This document shows, piece by piece, positions 8,525 to 16,455 of a stretch of DNA of 29,777 nucleotides (positions within the stretch are counted from its first letter, which is position 1; each line of letters opens with the position of its first letter). The stretch is from assembly GCA_964512145.1 (NCBI GenBank), contig CAZEIM010000034.1:1-29777 (forward strand), read 5' to 3'. Both the position numbers and the translations under genes were made by a program. The DNA comes from CAYOHR01 sp964512145. Its GTDB lineage: Bacteria; Bacteroidota; Bacteroidia; Flavobacteriales_G; JALEGO01. Below the pieces are notes generated by a model that had not been told where the DNA came from, did no database searches, and worked only from the letters and a program-made list of their open reading frames with translations.

Positions 8525-10039
8525 ATGAGTTTATTAAACTCTATTTTTTCATGGATTATTACTAAAAGAATCCATCAAATGGAGTTATTTATAAAGTATC
8601 CTTCAGAAATACAACAAGAGGTTTTTAATAAATTAATTAGCAAGTCAAAAAATACGGATTGGGGTAAAAAACATGGGTATAACTCAATTTATACCCTTTC
8701 AAACTTCAAAAATAATGTCCCTATTCAAACCTATGAAGATTTAAAACCATGGATTGAGCGACAGCAACAAGGAGAATCTGATGTTTTATGGCCTGGTGAA
8801 ATAAAATGGTTCGCAAAATCTTCCGGTACTACTCAAGATAAAAGCAAGTTTATACCCATTAGTAAAGATTCCTTAGAAGATTGCCATTATAAAGGAGGAA
8901 AAGATATGTTGGCTATATATTACCACAATAAGCCGCAAAGCATGCTATTTTCGGGGAAAAGTTTAGTGGTAGGGGGAAGTACGCAAATAAACCAGTTTAA
9001 CAGCGACTCATATTATGGCGACTTATCGGCCATAATTATAAAAAATTTACCTTTTTGGGTTGAGTACAGAAGAACCCCGGATTCTTCCATTGCTTTAATG
9101 AGTGAATGGGAAGAAAAAATAGAGAAAATGGCGAAAATTACATGTACCGAAGATGTAACAAATATTGCAGGAGTACCTTCTTGGACTTTAATTTTATTAA
9201 GAAAAATTTTAGAAATCACCTCGTCTAATGATATTATAGATGTTTGGCCAAACCTAGAGTTGTATATTCATGGAGGTATTAGCATGAAGCCTTATGAACA
9301 ACAATATAAAAATTTATTTAGGAAAAAATCTATTGATTTTCTTGAAACATATAATGCTTCTGAGGGATTTTTTGGCATACAAGATTCACTCCATAAAAAA
9401 GAAATGCTTTTAATGTTGGATTATGGAATATTTTATGAGTTTGTGCACTCTACCGAATGGGGTAAAGAACAACCTGAAACCCTTTCGTTAGAAGAAGTCG
9501 TTTTGAACGAACCCTATGAAATAATTATATCTACAAATGGAGGATTATGGAGATACAGAATTGGCGATACCATTGCATTCACCTCCATTAAACCCTACAA
9601 AATTGTAGTTACAGGGAGAACCAAGCAATTTATAAATGCATTTGGAGAAGAATTCATGGTTCATAATGCAGAAGAAGCATTAAATAATACTTGCGCGGTT
9701 ATTGATGCAATTGTAGCAGAATATATGGTGATGCCCGTTTTTATAGAATCAGGAAAAGGTTATCATCAGTGGTATATTGAGTTTGATACTCCCCCAAATT
9801 CGATAAATATTTTTATCCGAAAATTAGATGAAGAAATTAAAAAAATAAACTCAGACTACGAAGCTAAAAGATATCAAGACATGATATTACAGCCCATTCA
9901 AATTAAAGTATTACCCAAGGGCACATTTTATGCGTGGATGAAAACGAGAGGTAAATTAGGCGGACAAAATAAGGTACCGAGGCTTACTCAAGATGAAAAT
10001 ATTATAAGAGATTTTAAGGTTTTTATCCAAAATTTATAA
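8525..10039 (+). CDS. GH3 family acyl-adenylate-forming protein
   Basis: This 504-residue protein is a bacterial member of the GH3 family of the ANL adenylating enzymes. Plant GH3 enzymes join amino acids to jasmonate or auxin; bacterial members are mostly uncharacterised. The nucleotide motifs are present: the P-loop-like FAKSSGTTQDKSKFIPIS (about residues 98-115), the second motif YNASEGFFGIQ, and the third YRIGDTIAF. A mobile C-terminal domain (about 370-504) ends with GTFYAWMKTRGKLGGQNKVPRL, which is also typical. The length is close to the usual 500-580. It is followed by a convergent gene 3 bases away. The acyl and amine substrates cannot be inferred. Confidence 0.93.
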   Translation: MSLLNSIFSWIITKRIHQMELFIKYPSEIQQEVFNKLISKSKNTDWGKKHGYNSIYTLSNFKNNVPIQTYEDLKPWIERQQQGESDVLWPGEIKWFAKSSGTTQDKSKFIPISKDSLEDCHYKGGKDMLAIYYHNKPQSMLFSGKSLVVGGSTQINQFNSDSYYGDLSAIIIKNLPFWVEYRRTPDSSIALMSEWEEKIEKMAKITCTEDVTNIAGVPSWTLILLRKILEITSSNDIIDVWPNLELYIHGGISMKPYEQQYKNLFRKKSIDFLETYNASEGFFGIQDSLHKKEMLLMLDYGIFYEFVHSTEWGKEQPETLSLEEVVLNEPYEIIISTNGGLWRYRIGDTIAFTSIKPYKIVVTGRTKQFINAFGEEFMVHNAEEALNNTCAVIDAIVAEYMVMPVFIESGKGYHQWYIEFDTPPNSINIFIRKLDEEIKKINSDYEAKRYQDMILQPIQIKVLPKGTFYAWMKTRGKLGGQNKVPRLTQDENIIRDFKVFIQNL

Positions 10040-10042
10040 AAA

Positions 10043-11268
10043 CTATCCTTCTTTTTTTAATAAAGCCATATAAAACCCATCCGAATCATCTGTGCCTACG
10101 ACAACTTTTTTTTCCTGTACCAAGGAATAATTTTTGAAGTTTTGTAAAAATGTTTTAACCTGATGTTCATTCTCTGAAGGGAGTATACTGCAAGTGGCAT
10201 AACACAAATAGCCTCCGGGTTTTACCATAATTTCATAATCAGAAAGAATTTTTTGTTGTAAATGGATGGTTTCGTCAATAAATTGATTGGATAATTTCCA
10301 CTTAGCGTCTGGATTTCTGCGCAAAACGCCTAAACCCGAACAAGGAACATCTAATAATACTATATCTGCTTGAAATTTTAGCCGTTTTATGGTTTTTATA
10401 TTTTCAATCAATTTTGTTTCGATATTTTGAATTCCAGCCCTTTTTGCCCTCTTTTTTAACTCCATTAATTTTTTCTCACTCACATCTAAACTAATTATTT
10501 TTCCTTTATTTTTAATGATTGCCGCTATGTGTAAAGACTTCCCTCCTGCCCCTGCACAGGCATCAATTATTCTATTTCCATGGGTAATAGGTAAAAATTC
10601 AGCGATTTGTTGTGAGCCGTAATCTTGAAGTTCAACGAATCCATTTTTATATATTTCCCAATTAAAAACATTTGTTTTTTCAAGCAATTTAATGGCTACT
10701 TTACTTTTCTTTTCTATTAAATATGGTATTTTTAATGTATCTAAAAACCCCAATACTTCGGAAATTGATGATTTTATGGTATTTACCCTTAAAAATATGG
10801 GAGCTGGTTTATTGGAGTTAGTCAAAATTACATCCAAATTTTCGGGAATTTCAAGATTTAATCTTTGATACAACCAAGAAGGCATTGCATGCTTAATTTC
10901 TTGAGGAATCTCTTTGTTAATAAGAGTATCAGGAACATTAGAAAACTCTTTGTATTTAGGAATTTCAATATTTTTATTAAACCGCAAGGTGGTGGAGCTA
11001 TTTGGAGTTTATNNNNNNNNNNGCCTATTAATGTATAAATATCATCTTTACCTTGTACCTTATGAGATATAAACTCCAAATAGCTCCACCATCTTACTAC
11101 TTCATAGGTTGTTTCTGCTATAAAAGCTCTATCTTTACCTCCTAAAAAGGTATTCGATTTAAAAACCCTTTGTAATACTTTATCAGAGTACGATTGTTCA
11201 AACATTATTTCGTATAAGCAATCTGCTACAATTTGTATGTGTTTTATGTAAATTTTTTGTGTAAGCAA
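10043..11268 (-). CDS. RsmB/NOP2/Sun-family rRNA (cytosine-5) methyltransferase, interrupted by an assembly gap
   Basis: The gene encodes an S-adenosylmethionine-dependent RNA m5C methyltransferase. The C-terminal part (10043-10989) has the SAM-binding segment DACAGAGGKSLHIAA, LLDVPCSGLGVLRRNPDAKWK with the release cysteine of the PCSG motif, and YATCSILPSEN with the catalytic cysteine. The N-terminal part (11023-11268) encodes the helical NusB-like start, MLTQKIYIKHIQIVADCLYEI through KVQGKDDIYTLIG. The halves are separated by ten N and do not join in frame; by analogy with relatives some 15-20 residues are missing around the gap. The 23 bases abutting the gap on one side are the reverse complement of sequence on the other side, and are probably an assembly artefact. 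A TTG just inside the C-terminal half is not the true start. The exact RNA target (RsmB-type C967 or RsmF-type C1407) is undetermined. Confidence 0.9.
10990..11091. repeat. 23-bp perfect inverted repeat flanking the N gap
   Basis: Bases 10990-11012 (TGGTGGAGCTAT...) are the exact reverse complement of 11069-11091. The left arm abuts the first N. Inside the methyltransferase gene, the right arm encodes part of the expected RWWSYLEFI segment, whereas the left arm puts an in-frame stop before the C-terminal half. This fits a folded-back or chimeric contig end rather than a biological repeat. Confidence 0.85.
11013..11022. other. Assembly gap (10 N)
   Basis: Ten consecutive N bases lie within the RsmB-family gene. 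A round number of N usually marks a scaffold join whose true length is not known. Confidence 0.99.
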
Positions 11269-11301
11269 AATAAATTATCCTCTTTTATAACGAAACAAGA
11301 T

Positions 11302-13290
11302 TTAATATTTAATGATTTTAACCACTTTATTCAGCTCTTTAATACGTAGGAAATACATCCCTGATTGAAGTTCTGAAACATCTATATTATTCAAATCATG
11401 GGCTATTTTTCCGGATTTAACTTCTTTGTGGATATTATTGGTTATTATAAAATTCATGGTAACATTAAGTTCCTGTATACGAACAAATAAATTGTTTTTA
11501 CATGGATTTGGAAAAACTAATAAATTTGCTGAGTTTTCATTTTCATCTGTGAATGTATTTACTATTTGCAGGGTAACTACATCACTGGTGTCTTGACACC
11601 CTCCCGACCCAATAATGCATCGGAACTTCTGATTATCATTTAAAACACTTACATTAGAAACATACAGTGTATCAGAATTTACGCCCGAATATTGTCCGGC
11701 ATTCGATAAATTTTGAAATCCAAATCCAACATCGGATTGCCATTGAATAAAAGTACCGGTTGGAAAAACCTCAACCCCAAATTGAACATCATCTCCATTT
11801 AAAGCATAAATACTTTGTGGTTGCATTATAATTTCTGAAGTACACGGTGCTTTCACTAAAAACTGCCCCATCATTCCATCATCTTCATGCGTTAGCATAT
11901 GACAATGGTACATATAAGGCAACGTATCGTGTGTAAAATCCTCAAATTTTGTAATAATCCGAACTACTCCCATACCGGCAGGAACATGAATAACGTCTTT
12001 TCTTCCTTGCAAGTTTAATGGGGGAGGGTTTCCGTTAATATCTAATACATAAAATGGAAATCCGTGTAAATGAAATGGGTGACTTATAGGACTTTGATTG
12101 GTCAATTGCCATATTTCTATATGTTCTATTTGCGTTTCAAAATTTATGGTATTCATATCAAAAAAACTACCATTAATCTGAAAAGGCCCTAATAAAACAT
12201 TGGTTGGACCTACCCCGGTTGAAGTAAACGTAAAATTTCTGGTAACTGTAGCCTGGGACTCAAGCCATGGTGTATGATTTATTAAAGTAGTAGGAATAGA
12301 TGTAACAGGATTTAAGGTTGGATTTACTATATTTAATTGTAAAACATTGTTATCCGATCCATTTAATAGATTGTTCACATAATTTGGAATACTTTGTCCG
12401 GCTCCCATGCCCGGTTGAGCTGAACCATATATAGCGTTTGGAATTTCTGTCCCAAAATTTATTAAATGAATATTTTGCCCCTCCATTCCCGATAAATCTA
12501 TCAATACCTCAGCTCTTTCACCCGGGGCTAACATAATTCTGGTTAATGCTACCGGTGCTTTTAAAAGTCCACCATCGGAGGCGATTTGATGAAATATTTT
12601 ATTTCCGGTAAACCCAAAATTATAATACCTCTGAGATGAGCCATTTAACAACCTAAGTCTTACAACTTGTGCGGGAATATCTAAAAATGGATTTAACGTT
12701 GCATTTACCATTAAAATTGAGTCTAACTCAGATAGTACTAGAATTTGATTATTTGCATCAAAAGCTTTGGTTTGTACAACCAACGGAAAATCATCGATTC
12801 CATATTTTCTGGGTAAATTTAATGAAGCTTCTGCTGAATCTCTAGTGATTATAAAACCTGCAATTCCTTTTAAAACATGTTCATTGGTATGATGGTGTAA
12901 ATGTGGATGATACCAATGAGTTGAAGCCCAATCTAACACTTTAAACGATGGACTCCAAGTAGTTCCTGCGGGTATTACTATATGAGGACCTCCATCATTT
13001 TCAGGAGATACATGTAGGCCATGCCAATGTAACGTGGTTGGCTCACCTAATTGATTGTTTACATGTATGGTTACATGTTTGTTTTTTTCTAAAATAATAG
13101 TGGGCCCTAAAATATCACCATTAACTCCCATGGTATTTGTAATTAAACCTGGTTTAAACTGAACTGCCCCCTGTTGTAACGTAAGGTTAATAGTATCACC
13201 AGAAAGCGTGTCGGGTATTGTTAATGGGTTTTGACATAACAATATCGTTTGTAAGAAAAGAAATATACTAAATAAAAAATATTTTTTCAT
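11302..13290 (-). CDS. Secreted multicopper oxidase with T9SS type A sorting domain
   Basis: This 662-residue laccase/CotA-like multicopper oxidase couples substrate oxidation to the four-electron reduction of O2. A signal peptide (to about residue 20) is followed by three cupredoxin domains. All four copper-ligand blocks are intact: HWHGLHV (H88, H90), HWYHPH (H125 to H130), HPFHLHG (H404, H407, H409) and HCHMLTHEDDGMM (H462, C463, H464, H468, with a methionine at the axial position). Residues 483-577 form an Ig-like domain with a disulphide-type cysteine pair. The last 70 residues (LLVFPNPCKNNLFV ... GMYFLRI ... VVKIIKY) are a Por-type T9SS sorting signal, so the enzyme should be attached to or released from the cell surface. 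A promoter box lies just upstream. The substrate (metal ion, phenol or other) is unknown. Confidence 0.94.
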   Translation of the reverse strand: MKKYFLFSIFLFLQTILLCQNPLTIPDTLSGDTINLTLQQGAVQFKPGLITNTMGVNGDILGPTIILEKNKHVTIHVNNQLGEPTTLHWHGLHVSPENDGGPHIVIPAGTTWSPSFKVLDWASTHWYHPHLHHHTNEHVLKGIAGFIITRDSAEASLNLPRKYGIDDFPLVVQTKAFDANNQILVLSELDSILMVNATLNPFLDIPAQVVRLRLLNGSSQRYYNFGFTGNKIFHQIASDGGLLKAPVALTRIMLAPGERAEVLIDLSGMEGQNIHLINFGTEIPNAIYGSAQPGMGAGQSIPNYVNNLLNGSDNNVLQLNIVNPTLNPVTSIPTTLINHTPWLESQATVTRNFTFTSTGVGPTNVLLGPFQINGSFFDMNTINFETQIEHIEIWQLTNQSPISHPFHLHGFPFYVLDINGNPPPLNLQGRKDVIHVPAGMGVVRIITKFEDFTHDTLPYMYHCHMLTHEDDGMMGQFLVKAPCTSEIIMQPQSIYALNGDDVQFGVEVFPTGTFIQWQSDVGFGFQNLSNAGQYSGVNSDTLYVSNVSVLNDNQKFRCIIGSGGCQDTSDVVTLQIVNTFTDENENSANLLVFPNPCKNNLFVRIQELNVTMNFIITNNIHKEVKSGKIAHDLNNIDVSELQSGMYFLRIKELNKVVKIIKY

Positions 13291-13310
13291 GAAACTAAAT
13301 GTTGCAAATA

Positions 13311-13318
13311 CAAATTTA
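13311..13318 (-). promoter_or_regulatory. -7 promoter box (TAAATTTG) for the multicopper oxidase gene
   Basis: On the minus strand this is a perfect TAnnTTTG box, ending 20 bases before the ATG. A TTG motif 21 bases upstream (near 13340 on the plus strand) could be the -33 element. Confidence 0.6.
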
Positions 13319-13419
13319 TACTATATTCATGGAACCTTTCAATAAATAATGACTAATTCAATACTATTTAAATGTAATAGAAAAATTTAAAAAAATCTTT
13401 TTTCTGAAATAAAAAATTG

Positions 13420-13427
13420 TATCTTTG
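13420..13427 (+). promoter_or_regulatory. -7 promoter box (TATCTTTG) for tRNA-Gln/rbfA
   Basis: A perfect TAnnTTTG box ends 8 bases before the mature tRNA 5' end, the right distance for a tRNA promoter. A T-rich stretch at about 13397-13405 may serve as the -33 region. Because rbfA follows the tRNA by only 13 bases, this promoter probably drives both. Confidence 0.75.
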
Positions 13428-13435
13428 CATTGTTT

Positions 13436-13506
13436 TGTCCGATGGTGTAACGGTAGCACAGAAGTTTTTGGTACTTTTAGTCAGGGTTCGAATCCTTGTC
13501 GGACAA
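13436..13506 (+). tRNA. tRNA-Gln (anticodon TTG)
   Basis: A full cloverleaf can be drawn by hand. The acceptor stem TGTCCGA (13436-13442) pairs with TCGGACA (13499-13505) and the discriminator base is A. The D arm is GTG...CAC with loop TAACGGTAG. The anticodon stem GAAGT/ACTTT encloses the loop TTTTGGT, giving anticodon TTG. The T arm has the TTCGAAT loop. The CCA tail is not encoded. The gene reads CAA codons, and CAG by wobble. Confidence 0.96.
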
Positions 13507-13519
13507 CTTCTCAAAATAA

Positions 13520-13858
13520 ATGGATTCCATACGTCAGCAAAAAATATCCAAATTACTTCTTAAAGAATTAGGACAACTACTCCAAAATAAGTATAAACAC
13601 GTATACTCAAAAAGCTTAGTTACATTAACCCATGTAAGAGTATCTCCTGATTTATCTGTCTCAAAAGCTTACGTTAGTATATTTGGGCAAGAAAATAAAA
13701 AAGATATTTTGCAAAAGCTAAATGAGCATAGTAAGGAGATTCGATTCGATTTAGGTTTACTTATGAAAAATCAGTTGCGAATTATACCCGATTTAAAGTT
13801 TTTTTTAGATGACTCTTTAGACCATGTTGAAAAAATAGAAAAGTTGCTAAAATCCTAA
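13520..13858 (+). CDS. rbfA: Ribosome-binding factor A
   Basis: This 112-residue protein matches RbfA in length and pattern. RbfA binds the maturing 30S subunit and helps the 5' end of 16S rRNA to fold, especially in the cold. The start MDSIRQQKISKLLLKELGQLL, the central VTLTHVRVSPDLSVSKAYVSIFG, corresponding to the KH-like core, and the C-terminal IPDLKFFLDDSLDHVEKIEKLL with its conserved 'P.L.F..D.S' motif are diagnostic. It starts 13 bases after tRNA-Gln and probably shares the tRNA promoter, which would make tRNA processing part of its mRNA maturation. Confidence 0.95.
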   Translation: MDSIRQQKISKLLLKELGQLLQNKYKHVYSKSLVTLTHVRVSPDLSVSKAYVSIFGQENKKDILQKLNEHSKEIRFDLGLLMKNQLRIIPDLKFFLDDSLDHVEKIEKLLKS

Positions 13859-13963
13859 ATGCGTTTAGCTCTATTTTTCACAATATAACCCTCATATTAA
13901 ATTTTCTTTAAATCTATTTTTCAAGCTTGTTTTCTTTTAGCTTTACATTAAAAAATATACTTT

Positions 13964-14779
13964 ATGAAAACAAAATCCATTAGTATTTCTTTCCTACTGT
14001 TCATGGGATTAATATTATTCAATAGTTGCAGAAAAGACCGAGAAGAATATCAAACAACGTTAGAAGAAGATAGTTATGCCTCAGCTACCTTTGATGATGT
14101 TAAAAATATGGTAGATGAAGCCGAAGAATCAGGTTATGTTTCATCCTATAGAACCTCTGAAACCGAAGATATATTAACAACGTGCGCTACCGTAACTAAG
14201 GACACTACAACTTCTGTTAAAAAAATTATCATCGATTTTGGCACAAGTAATTGTACTTGCTTAGACGGAAGAAACAGAAGAGGAAAAATTATTTCAACGT
14301 TTACCGGGAAATACAGAGATGCAGGAACAGTTATTACGCATACCTTTGAAAACTATTTTGTAGATGACAATGAAGTTAAAGGCACAAAAACTGTGACTAA
14401 TATAGGAAACTACACCTATGATATAAAAGTTACCGGATCAATTATTTTAAACTCAAATGCAGGCACCATTACTTGGAATTCTGAAAGACAAAGAGTTTGG
14501 AAAGAAGGCTACAATACTTGGGTGCTGAATGATGATGTTTATGAAATTACCGGCTCTGCATCAGGAACAAATGCAAACGGCAAAAATTACTCGGTTACCA
14601 TTACTAAACCGTTAATCAGAAAATTAAAGTTGGGTTGCATCAGAAATTTTATAGAAGGAACTTTAGAAATTGAAGTTGATGGGGGTAGAACCCGAACACT
14701 AGATTACGGGGATGGTACATGTGATAATCTTGGCACATTAACAATTGGAAAGAGAACGTACACGATAAATTTACGTTAA
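13964..14779 (+). CDS. Predicted lipoprotein of unknown function, 271 residues
   Basis: A signal peptide with lipobox LFNSC (cysteine at about residue 22) and a following RKD indicates a lipid-anchored envelope protein. The mature protein is beta-rich and full of short strands separated by Thr/Asn/Gly turns. Notable segments are IIIDFGTSNCTCLDGRNRRGKI, with two close cysteines, a central 'GTKTVTNIGNYTYDIKVTGSI' repeat-like strand pair, and a C-terminal DYGDGTCDNLGTLTIG. I recall similar lipoproteins in Bacteroidota but no named function. It stands alone between rbfA and a strong terminator. A weak TAGCTTTA box at 13938-13945 could be its promoter. Confidence 0.85.
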   Translation: MKTKSISISFLLFMGLILFNSCRKDREEYQTTLEEDSYASATFDDVKNMVDEAEESGYVSSYRTSETEDILTTCATVTKDTTTSVKKIIIDFGTSNCTCLDGRNRRGKIISTFTGKYRDAGTVITHTFENYFVDDNEVKGTKTVTNIGNYTYDIKVTGSIILNSNAGTITWNSERQRVWKEGYNTWVLNDDVYEITGSASGTNANGKNYSVTITKPLIRKLKLGCIRNFIEGTLEIEVDGGRTRTLDYGDGTCDNLGTLTIGKRTYTINLR

Positions 14780-14786
14780 ATACCTT

Positions 14787-14827
14787 CCTCCCCATCTGCT
14801 TCATGAAGCAGATGGGGAGGCTTTATA
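14787..14827 (+). terminator. Strong palindromic intrinsic terminator
   Basis: Bases 14787-14820 form a perfect 34-base palindrome with 17-base arms (the left arm starts CCTCCCCATCTGC). They are followed by CTTTATACTT. The stem lies 7 bases after the lipoprotein stop codon. The T tract is short, but the stem is very stable; the perfect symmetry would let it act on either strand. Confidence 0.8.
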
Positions 14828-14971
14828 CTTATGTTAAACTTTTTTAAACGTTCAGAATAACTCATTAGGTGTGAATTCTAAAAATCACCTAAATTGGAAT
14901 TTAATTTATCTAAATTACACTTCCTCTTATTAATTAGAAATATGTCAAATATCAAATAATCAAAATTTGTT

Positions 14972-14979
14972 TATATTAG
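14972..14979 (+). promoter_or_regulatory. Possible -7 promoter box for the exported five-gene operon
   Basis: TATATTAG differs by one base from TAnnTTTG and ends 20 bases before the ATG at 15000, matching the spacing of other boxes in this window. The rest of 14828-14999 is non-coding; it holds only a weak 7-bp stem (14865-14871 with 14886-14892). Confidence 0.4.
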
Positions 14980-14999
14980 CAAAACTGAATATACTTTTA

Positions 15000-15920
15000 A
15001 TGCATAAATATTTTTATATAGGCTTATTTTTAGCACTCATCTTTAATTCTTGTAAAAAAGAAACCATCGTTGCTAAAAATGAAAAAAATATTGTTGAGTA
15101 TGTAGCCGATACGATCATTATTTCTGGCAATAACATTCCTCCCGATACTATGCCATCTGATTTGCAAGTAGAAAACTTTATTAATAGAGTATATATTTCT
15201 TTGTTGGGACGAAAACCAAACAATATAGAGCTAATACAAATAGAAAATATCGTTTCGGAAACAAAATTCTCTTCTTCGGACCGAAAATTGCTAATTGAAT
15301 TTGCCCTCCTGAATACAGTTGAGTTTCATCATAAAATATATGAAGAAAATTCAAAAAAGCTATTGCAAAACATCGATACAAATTCCATCAACGATCAAGT
15401 ATTTGCTCTGCAATTAATTCTATTAAACAGCTCATTAGAGTATTTATGGGATTATGCTCAATATGAACTTGACCGTTTACAAACCTTAAAACATGAATAT
15501 TCAAATTTTATTGGAGGGCTTTCAAATGTTATAGAAGTTCAGAAAAGTATGGTAAACAATTATTTTTATGACCAAATAAATATGGGAACAGAAAATTTTG
15601 TTACTTCTACTTTTTTGCATTTTTTAAATAGATATCCCACACAAAGCGAGTTATATGAAAGCAAACAAATGGTTGATGGCTTTTCGGGAATATTATTTTT
15701 TGAGTTGGGAACTACTAAAAACGATTATATATCCATTTTTTTTAATTCTGAAAGTTATTTTGAAGGACAAATTCGTGAATTATTTCAAAAATATTTATTG
15801 AGACAACCCAATTTATTAGAAACTGAAACTTATACGCAACAATATAAAACTGAAAAAAATCTAAAAAACATTTTAATTAAAATACTATCAATGCCCGAAT
15901 TTGCAGGATATGAATCGTAA
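15000..15920 (+). CDS. Lipoprotein with repeated DUF1549/DUF4214-like helical modules (operon gene 1)
   Basis: The protein has 306 residues from the ATG at 15000; an in-frame TTG at 14967 would add 11 residues before an otherwise normal signal peptide and overlap the likely promoter. The lipobox is LIFNSC, followed by KKET. The mature protein is helical. Three stretches share the pattern 'hydrophobic helix, LxxRxPxxxEL, spacer, S/T-x-E-F/Y': FINRVYISLLGRKPNNIEL, then FLHFLNRYPTQSEL, then LFQKYLLRQPNLLE, the last ending MPEFAGYES. This pattern resembles both DUF1549 (planctomycete 'PSCyt2') and DUF4214, but the match is too weak to assign. The next gene starts inside its last codons (11-base overlap), so translation is probably coupled. 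Function unknown; it is probably a structural or binding lipoprotein of the operon. Confidence 0.85.
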   Translation: MHKYFYIGLFLALIFNSCKKETIVAKNEKNIVEYVADTIIISGNNIPPDTMPSDLQVENFINRVYISLLGRKPNNIELIQIENIVSETKFSSSDRKLLIEFALLNTVEFHHKIYEENSKKLLQNIDTNSINDQVFALQLILLNSSLEYLWDYAQYELDRLQTLKHEYSNFIGGLSNVIEVQKSMVNNYFYDQINMGTENFVTSTFLHFLNRYPTQSELYESKQMVDGFSGILFFELGTTKNDYISIFFNSESYFEGQIRELFQKYLLRQPNLLETETYTQQYKTEKNLKNILIKILSMPEFAGYES

Positions 15921-16452
15921 AATATTATACATATACATGTTCCTATTTGGATGGATTGTTGTTTTTACATCATGTACCAAAGAGGAGGTAACTCAAACAG
16001 TGATTAATAAGCAAATTATACTGGATGCTGAATATGTGTACGAATTAAATAATGTAACGTTATATCAAGATGGAATTAAAAAACCAAATAGTAAAACGTT
16101 AAATGAATTTGCTTCAATTGCTTGGACTGAATTATTTGGCACATCCATGGATGATTCAAAGCTAAATGCCTTAAATTATGCGCATGTTTCTTTTGGAGAT
16201 AAAAAAATGATAGAAGATTTACTTATTCGTAATTTTTTAAATGAATCAGGAGTTCAAATACCCACTAAAACAGATATGTTAAACGATATTGATGTATTTG
16301 TAGAAAACACATACAAAAAACTGTATGGAAGATACCCTAACGAATTTGAAGCTTGGCAACTCAAAGAATTTATTCAAAACAATAATACAGAGGTTAACCC
16401 AGAGTTAATATACTATACATTTATGACATCTAATGAATATAGATACTATTAA
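15910..16452 (+). CDS. Lipoprotein with the same helical module (operon gene 2)
   Basis: The protein has 180 residues from the ATG at 15910; an in-frame TTG at 15901 is less likely. The signal peptide ends in lipobox VFTSC followed by TKEE. The C-terminal segment VENTYKKLYGRYPNEFEAWQ, continuing to FMTSNEYRYY, carries the same 'RxPxxxE ... S-x-EY' module as the preceding gene. An earlier part, EFASIAWTELFGTSMDDSKLN, looks like a degenerate copy. The two lipoproteins are therefore probably distant paralogues or halves of one ancestral protein. It overlaps the previous gene by 11 bases and is followed 3 bases later by the twin-arginine protein gene. No catalytic motif is visible. Confidence 0.83.
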   Translation: MNRKILYIYMFLFGWIVVFTSCTKEEVTQTVINKQIILDAEYVYELNNVTLYQDGIKKPNSKTLNEFASIAWTELFGTSMDDSKLNALNYAHVSFGDKKMIEDLLIRNFLNESGVQIPTKTDMLNDIDVFVENTYKKLYGRYPNEFEAWQLKEFIQNNNTEVNPELIYYTFMTSNEYRYY

Positions 16453-16455
16453 AAA

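Noticed and set aside
14865..14892. Weak inverted repeat upstream of the exported operon (7-bp arms, 14-base loop).
   Set aside because: Too short in an AT-rich intergenic region to call an operator or terminator.
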